Shown: positions 55,803 through 64,000 of the stretch, in pieces | How the letters are laid out: each line of letters begins with the position of its first letter | How positions within the stretch are numbered: position 1 is the stretch's first letter | DNA from: Shewanella insulae | Lineage (GTDB): Bacteria > Pseudomonadota > Gammaproteobacteria > Enterobacterales > Shewanellaceae | DNA length: 64,000 nt | Direction: 5' to 3' | Assembly (NCBI RefSeq): GCF_009831655.1 | Contig: NZ_WRPA01000010.1 | Location: forward strand, 62,001-126,000 | Notes under the pieces: model-generated | Database searches by the model: none | Told to the model about the DNA's origin: nothing | The model's input: the letters and a program-made list of their open reading frames with translations, nothing else | Made by a program: the position numbers and the translations under genes

Positions 55803-56936
55803 TTAGTATTTCAGCTCATCGGGGATCGGCTGATTGACTGGGATAGGCGTTGGCCGCTTGCCACCTTTTTGCTGATACTGACGCAACTGGAACACATAGG
55901 CCAGTACCTGAGCCACGGCGGTGAACAGGCCCTCAGGGATCTCCTGATCTATCTTAGTGGTATGATAGATGGCCCTCGCCAATGGCGGCGCAGAGACGAT
56001 GGCCACATCGTGTTCGCGGGCAATCTCACGGATCTTAAAGGCCACATCGTCCACCCCTTTAGCGAGCACGTAGGGCGCGGCGGCCTTAGTCACATCATAT
56101 TTCACCGCCACGGCGTAATGCTCAGGGTTGACGACAATTACATCCGCATTAGGCACCTCGGCCATCATGCGACGCTGCGCCATCTCACGCTGCATCTGGC
56201 GCACCCGGCCTTTCACCTCTGGCTGACCCTCGGTGTCTTTATACTCGTCCTTGATCTCCTGCTTGGTCATCCGCAGCTGTTTGTTGTGGTTCCAGATTTG
56301 AAATGGTACATCGATCACCACGATGATCACGGTAGAGGAGCATAGCAGAATAAACATCCACACCAGCAGATCCAGGGCGTTATAGACATTACCCGGCAGG
56401 TGTCCCTGTGACAGGGTAAGAATATCGGTGAAGTAATAACTGAGCAGCAGATAGGCCATCAGGGCCACCACGGAGAACTTGGCGATCCCCTTAGTCAGCT
56501 CCACCAGGGCCTGCACCCCAAACATACGCTTAAAGCCACTAATAGGATTCATCTTGTTGCCCTTGGGCATGAACGCCTTCGCCGAGAAGGTGATCCCGCC
56601 GAGCACCACGTTACCCAGGAAGGCAACCAAGGCAAGAAACAACACGAAGCTAGCCATAGGGATCGCCAGCTCGCTGAAGACCATCATCCAGATGTTGAAC
56701 AGGCTATTGGTGTCGTAGATCTCCTGCCGGCTCATGGTAAACAGGTTGGTCATCACGCTCATCAGTGACTCGCCCAGACTCGGCCCTATGACAGCAAATC
56801 CCACCGCCGCCGACATCAACACAGCCGAGGTACCCAGCTCCTTAGATCGGGCAACCTGGCCCTTCTCTCGCGCCTGTTCGCGTCGCCTGGGGGTCGCCTC
56901 TTCGGTCTTCTCTTGACTGGTATCGTTATCGGCCAT
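55803..56936 (-). CDS. flhB: flagellar export switch protein FlhB
   Basis: FlhB sets the substrate switch from hook to filament export. The 377-residue protein has the basic N-terminus (EKTEEATPRRREQAREKGQVARSKEL), four membrane spans (about 30-220), and a cytoplasmic domain whose autocleavage site reads NPEH (VIVVNPEHYAVAVKYD) where most members have NPTH. The N-P bond and His are intact. The ATG overlaps the fliR stop (ATGA). Its C-domain has a paralogue at 42.1 kb. Confidence 0.94.
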   Translation of the reverse strand: MADNDTSQEKTEEATPRRREQAREKGQVARSKELGTSAVLMSAAVGFAVIGPSLGESLMSVMTNLFTMSRQEIYDTNSLFNIWMMVFSELAIPMASFVLFLALVAFLGNVVLGGITFSAKAFMPKGNKMNPISGFKRMFGVQALVELTKGIAKFSVVALMAYLLLSYYFTDILTLSQGHLPGNVYNALDLLVWMFILLCSSTVIIVVIDVPFQIWNHNKQLRMTKQEIKDEYKDTEGQPEVKGRVRQMQREMAQRRMMAEVPNADVIVVNPEHYAVAVKYDVTKAAAPYVLAKGVDDVAFKIREIAREHDVAIVSAPPLARAIYHTTKIDQEIPEGLFTAVAQVLAYVFQLRQYQQKGGKRPTPIPVNQPIPDELKY

Positions 56937-57733
56937 CAGAAACTCCCAGCAGTACTACATTGCAGCTGCACCAGATCGCACAGCAGTAACTGGGCCGAAC
57001 GCCAGACCTCATCGAAATGCGCCATGATAGGCGTCAAGGTCAACCAGAGAATAATCAAACCACTCACCATGGTCACGGGGAAACCAATGGCGAAGATGTT
57101 AAGTTGCGGCGAGGCGCGGGTCATCACCCCAAAGGAGAGGTTGATCAGCAATAGCGCCACAATCGCCGAGATAGACATGGTCAGCGCCGCGCCGAACATA
57201 TAGGCGCCCCACTCTGCCAGGCGTCGATAGCTGGCGATGCTGATCCCCTGCATGGACACCGGAATGGTGTCGAAGCTGGCGACCAGCATACGGATCATCA
57301 CCAGATGACCGTCCACCGCCAGGAAGATCATGGTCGTCAGCAGCAGGAAAAAGTTACCGATAACTGGGGTCTGCTGCCCTGAGCCGGGATCTACCATGGA
57401 GGCAAAACCTAAGCTGGTCTGCATGCCGATGATCTGACCGGTCAACACGAAGGTCTGCATGATAAGCAGCGTCACAAACCCCATGGCGACGCCGATCAAT
57501 ATCTGCTGCACGGTAACGAACACGGCGCCCAGGGAGAACAGCTCAACTTCGGTATTTACAGGCAACATGGGAGCGATGGCGAAAGTGATCGCCACAGACA
57601 GCAGCAGACGCACCCGGGTCGGCGTGGTATTGGCACCAAATACCGCCATCACCATCAACATGCTCGACACCCGAAACAGCGGCCACATATAGGCCGACAG
57701 TGTCTGCATTATGGTCGACAGCAAGATCTCCAT
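56936..57733 (-). CDS. fliR: flagellar export gate protein FliR
   Basis: FliR, with FliP and FliQ, forms the export channel. The protein (265 residues from ATG 57733, MEILLSTIMQTLSAYMWPLFR) has about six spans and the family motifs RVSSMLMVMAVFGANTTP and QTSLGFASMVDPGSGQQTPVIGNF. An in-frame GTG at 57763 would add 10 residues; neither start has a strong ribosome site. It is coupled to flhB by an ATGA overlap. Confidence 0.93.
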   Translation of the reverse strand: MEILLSTIMQTLSAYMWPLFRVSSMLMVMAVFGANTTPTRVRLLLSVAITFAIAPMLPVNTEVELFSLGAVFVTVQQILIGVAMGFVTLLIMQTFVLTGQIIGMQTSLGFASMVDPGSGQQTPVIGNFFLLLTTMIFLAVDGHLVMIRMLVASFDTIPVSMQGISIASYRRLAEWGAYMFGAALTMSISAIVALLLINLSFGVMTRASPQLNIFAIGFPVTMVSGLIILWLTLTPIMAHFDEVWRSAQLLLCDLVQLQCSTAGSF

Positions 57734-57775
57734 CTCAGCGACGCTCGATAGCCGGGCGGACACGGCGCTTCATGG

Positions 57776-58045
57776 TTAACCCACCACCTGGGGGATGAGA
57801 TTCACCATCTGCAGGAAAAACTCCATCATGGTCTGCACCAGCAGATGACCTAAGATCATCAGCGCAAAGAGTGTGGTCAGCAGACGCGGCAGGAAGCTCA
57901 GGGTCTGCTCGTTAATAGAGGTCGCCGCCTGAAACACCGCCACTACCAGACCGACCACCAACCCTGGCACGATGATCATCGACACTATGGTCACGATAAC
58001 CGAGAGGGCTTCACGAAAGATGTCGATGAGGGCTTCGGGTGTCAT
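57776..58045 (-). CDS. fliQ: flagellar export gate protein FliQ
   Basis: An 89-residue protein with two spans (FREALSVIVTIVSMIIVPGLVVGLVVAVFQAATSINEQTLSFLPR, FALMILGHLLVQTM), the normal length and pattern of FliQ. It lies 8 bp after fliP and just before fliR. Confidence 0.95.
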   Translation of the reverse strand: MTPEALIDIFREALSVIVTIVSMIIVPGLVVGLVVAVFQAATSINEQTLSFLPRLLTTLFALMILGHLLVQTMMEFFLQMVNLIPQVVG

Positions 58046-58053
58046 AACGGCTC

Positions 58054-58821
58054 CTAGATCCCAAAACTGTTGGCTAGGGTGCCCATCACCAGGCTCCAGC
58101 CATCCACTAACACAAACAACATGATCTTAAAGGGCAAGGAGACGATCATGGGCGACAGCATCATCATACCCATGGCCATCAGGATACTGGCTACCACCAG
58201 ATCAAGCACCAAAAAAGGCACGAACAGCATGAAGCCTATCTGGAAGGCGGTCTTAAGCTCGCTGGTGATGAAGGCCGGGATCAGCACGCTCATGGGCGCA
58301 TCTTCGGGCGATTGAATATTCTGATAGCCAGAGATCTCGACGAAGGTCTCCAAATCCGTGAGCCGGGTCTGAGCCAACATAAAGGCCCGCAGCGGCTCCT
58401 TGCCCTTGTCATAGGCCTGCTCTATGGTCAGGGTCTCATCCATATAGGGCTTGACCGCCTGGTCATAGATCTTGTCAAACACGGGCGCCATGATGAAGAA
58501 GCTCATAAACAGGCTCATGCCGATCAGCACCTGATTCGACGGCGTCTGCTGCAGGCCGATTGCTTGGCGTAGAATCGACAGCACCACTATTATGCGGGTA
58601 AAAGAGGTCAGCATGATGACCATGGCGGGCAGAAAACTCAGCGCCGTCATCAGCAGCAATATCTGCATGGTCACCGAATATTGGGTAGAGCCATCGGCGC
58701 CAGTGGTGACCGTTACTGCGGGGAGAATCCCGTCTTGCGCCAGCGCCAGTTGCGGCGCCATTACGGCCAGGAGTAACAAGAATGAGGTCAAGATCCGTTT
58801 CATGGTTTTAATTAGGTTCAT
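58054..58821 (-). CDS. fliP: flagellar export gate protein FliP
   Basis: A 255-residue protein with a cleavable signal peptide ([20 protein letters not shown]) and the FliP signatures [45 protein letters not shown] and [22 protein letters not shown]. It starts inside the fliO stop codon (ATGA overlap) at 58821; an internal ATG at 58803 is possible. Confidence 0.95.
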   Translation of the reverse strand: MNLIKTMKRILTSFLLLLAVMAPQLALAQDGILPAVTVTTGADGSTQYSVTMQILLLMTALSFLPAMVIMLTSFTRIIVVLSILRQAIGLQQTPSNQVLIGMSLFMSFFIMAPVFDKIYDQAVKPYMDETLTIEQAYDKGKEPLRAFMLAQTRLTDLETFVEISGYQNIQSPEDAPMSVLIPAFITSELKTAFQIGFMLFVPFLVLDLVVASILMAMGMMMLSPMIVSLPFKIMLFVLVDGWSLVMGTLANSFGI

Positions 58822-59195
58822 GACTGTGATGACTTTGCCTGACGCAGACGGCTGGCAAAGGAGTCCTGTTCTATGGTGATAGGGGTATCGAGTTTATCGA
58901 TAAGCGAAACCTGCTGCGACGTCACTCCCAGCAGGTATTGTTGGCCATCGACCTCGACCAACACCATCTTCTCTCTCTGACCCAGCGGAGTAACCGCCAG
59001 GGTCTTAAGCACGCCATGGGAGGTGGGCACCAGCTTGAGACGTTTTACCAGGTAGGCCAGCAGGAAGATCAAGGCGATCACCACCAGCAAGCCCCCCAGC
59101 ATATTGGTCATAGTGGTCAATGCCGGCTCTCGCTCCATGGTCGCCTGAGTGCTCGTCGCGGCTGCCGCAACGGCCATCAAGGATGAGATCCCCAT
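58818..59195 (-). CDS. fliO: flagellar assembly protein FliO
   Basis: A 125-residue protein with one span ([22 protein letters not shown]) and a small cytoplasmic domain ([38 protein letters not shown]), the FliO pattern. FliO helps assemble the FliP ring. It sits between fliN and fliP, as usual. Confidence 0.92.
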   Translation of the reverse strand: MGISSLMAVAAAATSTQATMEREPALTTMTNMLGGLLVVIALIFLLAYLVKRLKLVPTSHGVLKTLAVTPLGQREKMVLVEVDGQQYLLGVTSQQVSLIDKLDTPITIEQDSFASRLRQAKSSQS

Positions 59196-59204
59196 AGGCC
59201 TTCC

Positions 59205-59588
59205 TTATTTGAGTTTCTTAATACGCTCAGTCTGGCTGATAACGTCGGTGAGACGAATACCAAACTTATCGTTGACCACTACCACTTCACCGTGGGCGAT
59301 GAGGGTACCGTTTACCATCACATCCAGCGGCTCACCAGCCACCCTGTCGAGCTCCACCACAGATCCCTGGTTCAGCTGCAGCAGGTTACGAATATTGATG
59401 AAGCTGCGGCCCACCTCCATGGAGATGGTCACGGGAATATCCATGATGGTATCGAGTTTGGCCGCTTCCTCCTCGGTCAGCGGCTTTGAGCTATCGGCCA
59501 GCTCGTCAAGTTCGACCGCCTGAGCCTCCTCCAGCGCCTGTTCGGCCATGGCTGCGGCCCAATCGTCACCTGTATCTTCTGTGCTCAT
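59205..59588 (-). CDS. fliN: motor switch protein FliN
   Basis: FliN is part of the C-ring. The 127-residue protein has an acidic N-terminal half and the SpoA domain (DIPVTISMEVGRSFINIRNLLQLNQGSVVELDRVAGEPLDVMVNGTLIAHGEVVVVNDKFGIRLTDV region). It ends 9 bp before fliO and begins 25 bp after fliM. Confidence 0.95.
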   Translation of the reverse strand: MSTEDTGDDWAAAMAEQALEEAQAVELDELADSSKPLTEEEAAKLDTIMDIPVTISMEVGRSFINIRNLLQLNQGSVVELDRVAGEPLDVMVNGTLIAHGEVVVVNDKFGIRLTDVISQTERIKKLK

Positions 59589-59613
59589 TGATTTCTACCT
59601 TAAACCCATTCGA

Positions 59614-60639
59614 TTAAATATTATTGAGATCCCGAGACTTACTCTTCTTAGTCACCAGTTGTAGCTCCGTCTTTACCGTCTCGGGCCTTGGGATCTTCTC
59701 CCGGATATTCAGTGCTAAATTCTCGCGAGAACGCCCCAGCTTACAGCGATAGGTGGGCAGGTCTTCGACCCGCAGCACGATATGCTCGGGCATCTCCACC
59801 GGAATAATATCGCCGGCCTTAAAGCCCATCACGTCCTTTAGGGAGATCTCTTTCTCGACTAAAGTGGCATCGAGCCCCACCTCTACGTCCATGATCTCAT
59901 CCTTAAGTGCCTGAGACCAACGCATGTCGGTATCTTGGGTGTCACTCTGTACCCCGGCATCGAGCAATTCACGGATCGGCTCGATCATGGAGTAAGGCAT
60001 GGTGATGTGGAAGTCACCACCGCCACCATCCACCTCGATATGGAAGGAGCTTACCACCACCACCTCGGTCGGGCTGACGATATTAGCCATCGCCGGGTTC
60101 ACCTCTGAGTCGAGATAGTCGAACTCGACGTCCATCACCGGCGCCCAGGCTTCCTTATAATCTTCGAAGATGATCTTCAAAAGCAGCTGCACGATACGCC
60201 GCTCTGTAGGGGTAAATTCTCGTCCCTCGATCTTGGCGTGAAAACGCCCGTCGCCGCCGAAGAAGTTGTCCACCAGGATAAACACCAGACGGGCCTCCAT
60301 GGTGATCAGCGCCGTGCCCTTCAGGGGGCTGAAACGCACCATGTTCAGACTAGTCGGAACAAACAGGGTATGGACATATTCGCCAAACTTGAGCATCTGC
60401 ACGCCGTTAATCGACACCTCGGCCGCGCGGCGCATCATGTTAAACATGCTGATCCTCAGATGGCGGGCAAAACGTTCGTTGACGATCTCCAGGGTCGGCA
60501 TACGACCACGGACGATACGATCTTGTGATGAAAAGTCATAGGCACGCGCATCGAGCGCGTCACTCACCTCTTCCTCTTCGACGTCGTCGACACCATGGAG
60601 TAGCGCATCAATCTCGTCTTGGCTTAATAGATCACTCAC
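59614..60639 (-). CDS. fliM: motor switch protein FliM
   Basis: FliM receives CheY-P and controls rotation direction. The 341-residue protein has the N-terminal CheY-binding peptide LLSQDEIDALLHG (residues 4-16), the CheC-like middle domain (GVQMLKFGEYVHTLFVPTSLNMVRFSPLKGTALI) and a C-terminal SpoA domain. The start is GTG at 60639 with AGGA 8 bases upstream. The N-terminal peptide resembles the repeats in the CheA linker. Confidence 0.95.
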   Translation of the reverse strand: MSDLLSQDEIDALLHGVDDVEEEEVSDALDARAYDFSSQDRIVRGRMPTLEIVNERFARHLRISMFNMMRRAAEVSINGVQMLKFGEYVHTLFVPTSLNMVRFSPLKGTALITMEARLVFILVDNFFGGDGRFHAKIEGREFTPTERRIVQLLLKIIFEDYKEAWAPVMDVEFDYLDSEVNPAMANIVSPTEVVVVSSFHIEVDGGGGDFHITMPYSMIEPIRELLDAGVQSDTQDTDMRWSQALKDEIMDVEVGLDATLVEKEISLKDVMGFKAGDIIPVEMPEHIVLRVEDLPTYRCKLGRSRENLALNIREKIPRPETVKTELQLVTKKSKSRDLNNI

Positions 60640-60681
60640 AATATCGTCCTATCATACTTGTTAGCTTAGGGATCACCGACA

Positions 60682-61203
60682 TTACTGCATCACGAAGCCG
60701 GTAAACAGCACCTTTTCGACCACTTTACGTCCGGTCACAGGCTGCAAGGTATTCTGCACATTCAGCAATGCCAATTGCCGCAACTCGTCTTTACCGGCGA
60801 GCGAGCTGAGCTTCTGCACATCGGCGCTACTAAAGGTGGTCAGCAGCGCATCCTCGATAAGCGGAATATGCTTCTTGATCAAGACGTCATCGTCAGAGCC
60901 CCGCACCATGAGCTGCACCTTGATCTCCACTAGACGCGAGCGATTCTGGCCCGGTAGATTAAACAGGAAGGGCCTAGGCATCCCCACATAGAAGGCCTCA
61001 CGATTATTCGCTGGCTCGCTCTGCTCGGTTTGCTCCCCTTCTGCCATGTTCTCAGCGCTTGACTCGTCTCCCGAGAAGAGTAACCAGGCCCCCAGACCCA
61101 ATAAGATCACCAGGAGGACACCAATGGCTGCAAAGATAATGAGCTTCTTCTTACTCTTAGGCTCTACACTTTCTTCAAGTTCTAACGATTCTTCTTCCGC
61201 CAT
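60682..61203 (-). CDS. fliL: flagellar basal-body protein FliL
   Basis: A 173-residue single-span inner-membrane protein (KKKLIIFAAIGVLLVILLGLGAWLLF) with a periplasmic FliL domain (FLFNLPGQNRSRLVEIKVQLMVRG, AGKDELRQLALLNVQNTLQPVTGRKVVEKVLFTGFVMQ). FliL strengthens the stator around the motor. It lies between fliK and fliM. Confidence 0.93.
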   Translation of the reverse strand: MAEEESLELEESVEPKSKKKLIIFAAIGVLLVILLGLGAWLLFSGDESSAENMAEGEQTEQSEPANNREAFYVGMPRPFLFNLPGQNRSRLVEIKVQLMVRGSDDDVLIKKHIPLIEDALLTTFSSADVQKLSSLAGKDELRQLALLNVQNTLQPVTGRKVVEKVLFTGFVMQ

Positions 61204-61302
61204 CTTTTATCCCTATTACACTCGGCTCACACTCAACATAGTTATGATTTTTTAGCGCATATCAAACGATTGGGCAATTGTCTTAACCTATAGGTTACCT
61301 GC

Positions 61303-63006
61303 TTACGCGTAATAATCTATACCCGAACGATAACTTGTTGCGTGATTCGACGCTAACAGGCTCTCTTCTGCCGAAATTTCATCCATCTCAGCCAGACCAT
61401 GGTCGGCTCCTTCGCCTTGCTCGCCACTCCCGCCCTGCTCTTTACCGCCCTGGGAAACATTACTATCGGTCAGCTGCATCCCCTGCTCGGCCAAAAGCTC
61501 TCGAAGACGCGGGATAGCCTGCTCGACCAGATCCCGCGTCTGGGTCTGGGTCACGTGAAACTGCACCTGGGTCTGTTCGCCCTGCACCTGAACCCGCACC
61601 ATCATGTGGCCAAGCTCAGGCGGATCCAGGCGAATCTCCGCCTGCTGTACACCTTGGCTCACCATGGCCACCAGCTGCTGACGCATCACGGGTGAAAACT
61701 TTTGGATCATCTCCTGCATCTGGGTTACTGGCTCGCCTTGGGGCTTGATAGAGACCTGATACTGAGGGATGGCCTCGCTTCTAGTTCCCTGCAAGGCCTG
61801 CAGCGACACGCCATTTAGCCTGGTATCTGCAGCATCAGGCATGTCACCGGCCTTAGGCGACATGCTAACGGCAAGGTTTGCCCCCTTTAGAAGATCCTGC
61901 GCCGCTTTACCATCTCGCCCCTCCGAGGCTGCGGCAATTTTCAGGTCACTATTTTGCGCCTGCTCGGCGGTAAGCTTGCCTTCGCCTAGCTTAGATTCAC
62001 TGAACTTGGCTTCACCCAATATGGCTTTAGTGCCTTTCTCGTCACCTGCACCATCCACGCCGCCCGCCTTAGTGGCGGAGGCTAGGCCCGCTTGGCTAAT
62101 CCCTATCTGATCTAACCCATTCTGATTTAGCCCCACCTGACTGGCCCCACCTGTGTTTTGTGAAGCCGCTACTTGTGAAGGCGAATTTTGAGATGCCGCT
62201 AGTCTAGTTTGCGACTGGTTCGAGAGATATTGCTTGGCATCACTGACAAGGGCCGCTAGCTTGGCTGCATCATCAACACCAGCCTGCCCGGCAGTCACTG
62301 CCGCCTCACCATTATCTCCCGACTTACCTTGACCAGCCACGCCACGAATGAGACCTTCGAGCATCTGGGGTGGCAAGGCCGTCAGCTCATCCTTAGACAG
62401 GCCGGTTTGCGCCATTACCTCACTTAAGGCATCTTCGGGAAGCTGAGCCAATATCGCCTCGCTCCCTACTCCATTAGGATTGATAACCGGCTGAATATGA
62501 TCGTCCCCGGCGCCAGGCTTAAGTGACTCACCTATGCCTTCTAGCACTTCCTTTTCACCGTCAACTTTATCCTTAGCCCCCTTCACCAAGCTAGGAAACA
62601 GTTCGTTGTCGGCCGACGACTCACCATCAGTTTCACCCGGCGGCAAAATGACGCCGTCGGCGGCAATTTCCGCCTCATCCCCCAGCTTGTTGGCAAGCTG
62701 GATCTGCGCCAGCACATTGGAGACATCGTCGCTCTCTTTGTCCTGATCAGAGCCCTTAGCTTGCTTAGCATCGACCTTATTGACGCTATCGCCAGTTGCC
62801 AGGTTATCGGCCTGGTTTTGCGGGCGCGACTTCGCCTGTGAACTCTTCTCGTCCTGACTGTTTACCTTAGCCAAAGCCTCTGAAAAACCTTTGTTTTCTG
62901 ACTTAGACTCTGTAGGCGCTTTCGCATCTGACGAACTGGGTAACACCCCGCCCTTCTCTTTGCCGGACTCGACATTGGATAGGAGTATTTGGGTCATCTG
63001 TGGCAT
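61303..63006 (-). CDS. fliK: flagellar hook-length control protein FliK
   Basis: FliK measures hook length and triggers the FlhB switch. The product (567 residues) has a long low-complexity, Gly/Ser/Gln-rich N-terminal part, with a short tandem stretch SQVGLNQNGLDQIGISQAGL, and a C-terminal Flg_hook domain (LVAMVSQGVQQAEIRLDPPELGHMMVRVQVQGEQTQVQFHV). The ATG at 63006 has GGAGG a few bases upstream; the GTG at 63033 is rejected. A candidate sigma-54 promoter lies about 115 bp upstream. Confidence 0.92.
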   Translation of the reverse strand: MPQMTQILLSNVESGKEKGGVLPSSSDAKAPTESKSENKGFSEALAKVNSQDEKSSQAKSRPQNQADNLATGDSVNKVDAKQAKGSDQDKESDDVSNVLAQIQLANKLGDEAEIAADGVILPPGETDGESSADNELFPSLVKGAKDKVDGEKEVLEGIGESLKPGAGDDHIQPVINPNGVGSEAILAQLPEDALSEVMAQTGLSKDELTALPPQMLEGLIRGVAGQGKSGDNGEAAVTAGQAGVDDAAKLAALVSDAKQYLSNQSQTRLAASQNSPSQVAASQNTGGASQVGLNQNGLDQIGISQAGLASATKAGGVDGAGDEKGTKAILGEAKFSESKLGEGKLTAEQAQNSDLKIAAASEGRDGKAAQDLLKGANLAVSMSPKAGDMPDAADTRLNGVSLQALQGTRSEAIPQYQVSIKPQGEPVTQMQEMIQKFSPVMRQQLVAMVSQGVQQAEIRLDPPELGHMMVRVQVQGEQTQVQFHVTQTQTRDLVEQAIPRLRELLAEQGMQLTDSNVSQGGKEQGGSGEQGEGADHGLAEMDEISAEESLLASNHATSYRSGIDYYA

Positions 63007-63117
63007 GCTTCCTCCAACGCTCACCTTAGGCACGACAAGTTAATGTGCCGCCCGAGCGTCAATTATTCGCTATCACTATGGACTGTTTAGCCCTTATTAA
63101 CCGTTATTCATCAAATC

Positions 63118-63135
63118 AAGCAATATAAATGCCAA
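63118..63135 (-). promoter_or_regulatory. candidate sigma-54 promoter of fliK
   Basis: The minus strand reads CTTGGCATTTATATTGCT: TTGGCA and TTGCT with GG and GC exactly 10 bp apart. It lies in the 220-bp gap between fliJ and fliK, the widest gap of the fli block, and would start a fliK-fliL-fliM... transcript. Confidence 0.7.
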
Positions 63136-63227
63136 GTTAATAACAACTCAATTGGGGACGTTAAAGAGGTTTGGAGGATAATGAGGATACGCCTGCCACT
63201 TACGACCTCATCTTCAGATTCAGAGGA

Positions 63228-63674
63228 CTAACGTGTAGACTGGCGAAAAAACTGTTGAGAGGCAAACTCGTCGATCATCTTCTGCTCTTGCTTGGCCTCA
63301 AACCTCTGTTTTTCCTCGGCCTTATGGGTAAGTAGCAGCTCAACGGCCTTACGCTTTTGTTGCTTGTCCTGCCAATATTGCTGCGCCTTCTGACGCTGCT
63401 TATCGGTCTCGGCGACGGCAAAGACCTGCTTGTCGATCGCCTCATCGATCTGACGGATAAACTGATGAAACTGATGGTAGTTGCTGGCGGCAATCACTTG
63501 CCCCTGCTGCGCCTCCATCTGTTTCATATAGTCGAGACGATACTGTTGCAAGGCATCGAGTTGCTGACGGCACTTGTTGAGCGTCAGCTGCACGCCTCTA
63601 AGCTGAGTCGCCGCCGCCTCCTCGGCCTCCAGGGCTAACTTGAGTACTGTCTCTAAGGGATCATGCTTTGCCAT
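63228..63674 (-). CDS. fliJ: flagellar export chaperone FliJ
   Basis: A 148-residue coiled-coil protein (helical, Gln/Lys/Glu-rich throughout) with the FliJ pattern DPLETVLKLALEAEEAAATQLRGVQLTLNKCRQQLDAL. FliJ binds the FliI hexamer and FlhA, promoting export. It lies 29 bp after fliI. Confidence 0.9.
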   Translation of the reverse strand: MAKHDPLETVLKLALEAEEAAATQLRGVQLTLNKCRQQLDALQQYRLDYMKQMEAQQGQVIAASNYHQFHQFIRQIDEAIDKQVFAVAETDKQRQKAQQYWQDKQQKRKAVELLLTHKAEEKQRFEAKQEQKMIDEFASQQFFRQSTR

Positions 63675-63703
63675 GGCCGTTATGCTCTCCGATAAAACTC
63701 AGG

Positions 63704-64000
63704 CTAGACCTGACACTGGGCACTCAACTGCCCCAGCATCAAGGCACTGGAATCGAAGCTGATGGCTTCCTTCATGGTCTGCCTCAAGAAGGCATTCATG
63801 GCAGGCTGCAGCCGAATGGCGTTGTCTATACGGGGGTCACTCCCCTGGGTATAGGCCCCGATAGAGATGAGATCACGGTTCTGTTGATACAGAGAATACA
63901 TCTGTTTCACCCGGCGCGTCGCCTCCAGATGGGCTTCGCTTATCACCATAGGGGCTACACGGCTGATAGAGGCCTCGACATCTATGGCCGGGTAATGGCC
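63704..64000 (-). CDS. fliI: flagellum-specific ATPase FliI, C-terminal part (gene runs off the window)
   Basis: The visible 98 codons encode GHYPAIDVEASISRVAPMVI and then SEAHLEATRRVKQMYSLYQQNRDLISIGAYTQGSDPRIDNAI, the C-terminal end of FliI, the ATPase of flagellar export. The 5' part, with the nucleotide-binding site, lies beyond base 64000. The reading frame is open to the window edge and stops with TAG at 63704. Confidence 0.93.
   Translation of the reverse strand, partial: GHYPAIDVEASISRVAPMVISEAHLEATRRVKQMYSLYQQNRDLISIGAYTQGSDPRIDNAIRLQPAMNAFLRQTMKEAISFDSSALMLGQLSAQCQV

Overview
The window looks like a Shewanella chromosome or that of a close gammaproteobacterial relative. The evidence is the gene order of the polar-flagellum and chemotaxis block (fliI-J-K-L-M-N-O-P-Q-R-flhB-flhA-flhF-flhG-fliA-cheYZAB-parC-parP-cheW), together with cysD-cysN-SLC13-cysC, a Mak-type fructokinase, a YcdX phosphatase, an RssB-like regulator and RfaH. 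Base composition is moderate in the core genes. It drops to clearly AT-rich in about 18.1-30.5 kb, the variable heart of a surface-polysaccharide locus, as expected for transferred DNA. The species assignment is inference; no rRNA or other marker gene lies in the window.

Layout. 0-3.5 kb: housekeeping genes on the minus strand (DUF2982-like protein, YdcF/ElyC-like protein, fructokinase, CysQ). 3.9-5.3 kb: a lone plus-strand wzi-like outer-membrane protein with its own promoter and four 11-bp-spaced direct repeats upstream. 5.4-10.4 kb: sulfate uptake and activation (cysC, an SLC13 permease, cysN, cysD). 10.8-11.5 kb: ycdX.

11.7-35.6 kb: a Wzx/Wzy-type polysaccharide locus read leftwards from rfaH. 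Its leader carries one perfect ops element and two degenerate copies. It then runs through an outer-membrane export protein, Wzz, a wecB remnant, MurA-like and MurB-like enzymes, Wzx, transferases, an EpsG-like polymerase, a CapK-like ligase, a phosphoglycosyl transferase, Ugd, a UDP-GlcA 4-epimerase, a WbpM-like dehydratase, GalU, and an RmlA interrupted by one in-frame TGA. The paired MurA/MurB paralogues suggest that the polymer contains muramic acid or a lactyl-sugar relative.

36.2-42.5 kb: an oligopeptide transporter, an RssB-like response regulator, an MlaA-like protein, and a two-gene plus-strand unit coding for a FliK-like protein and an FlhB C-domain paralogue. 42.5-64 kb: chemotaxis and flagellar export genes, all on the minus strand, often overlapping or closely packed. 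Two candidate sigma-54 promoters are visible, upstream of flhA and fliK. The last gene, fliI, runs off the right edge.

Most interesting observations: (i) the triple ops leader with a covarying stem-loop beside two of the copies; (ii) the murA-murB cassette in a surface-polysaccharide locus; (iii) three repeats in the CheA linker that resemble the CheY-docking ends of FliM and CheZ encoded in the same cluster; (iv) the 11-bp-periodic operator upstream of wzi; (v) the TGA-interrupted rmlA; (vi) a wecB remnant marking an old recombination junction.
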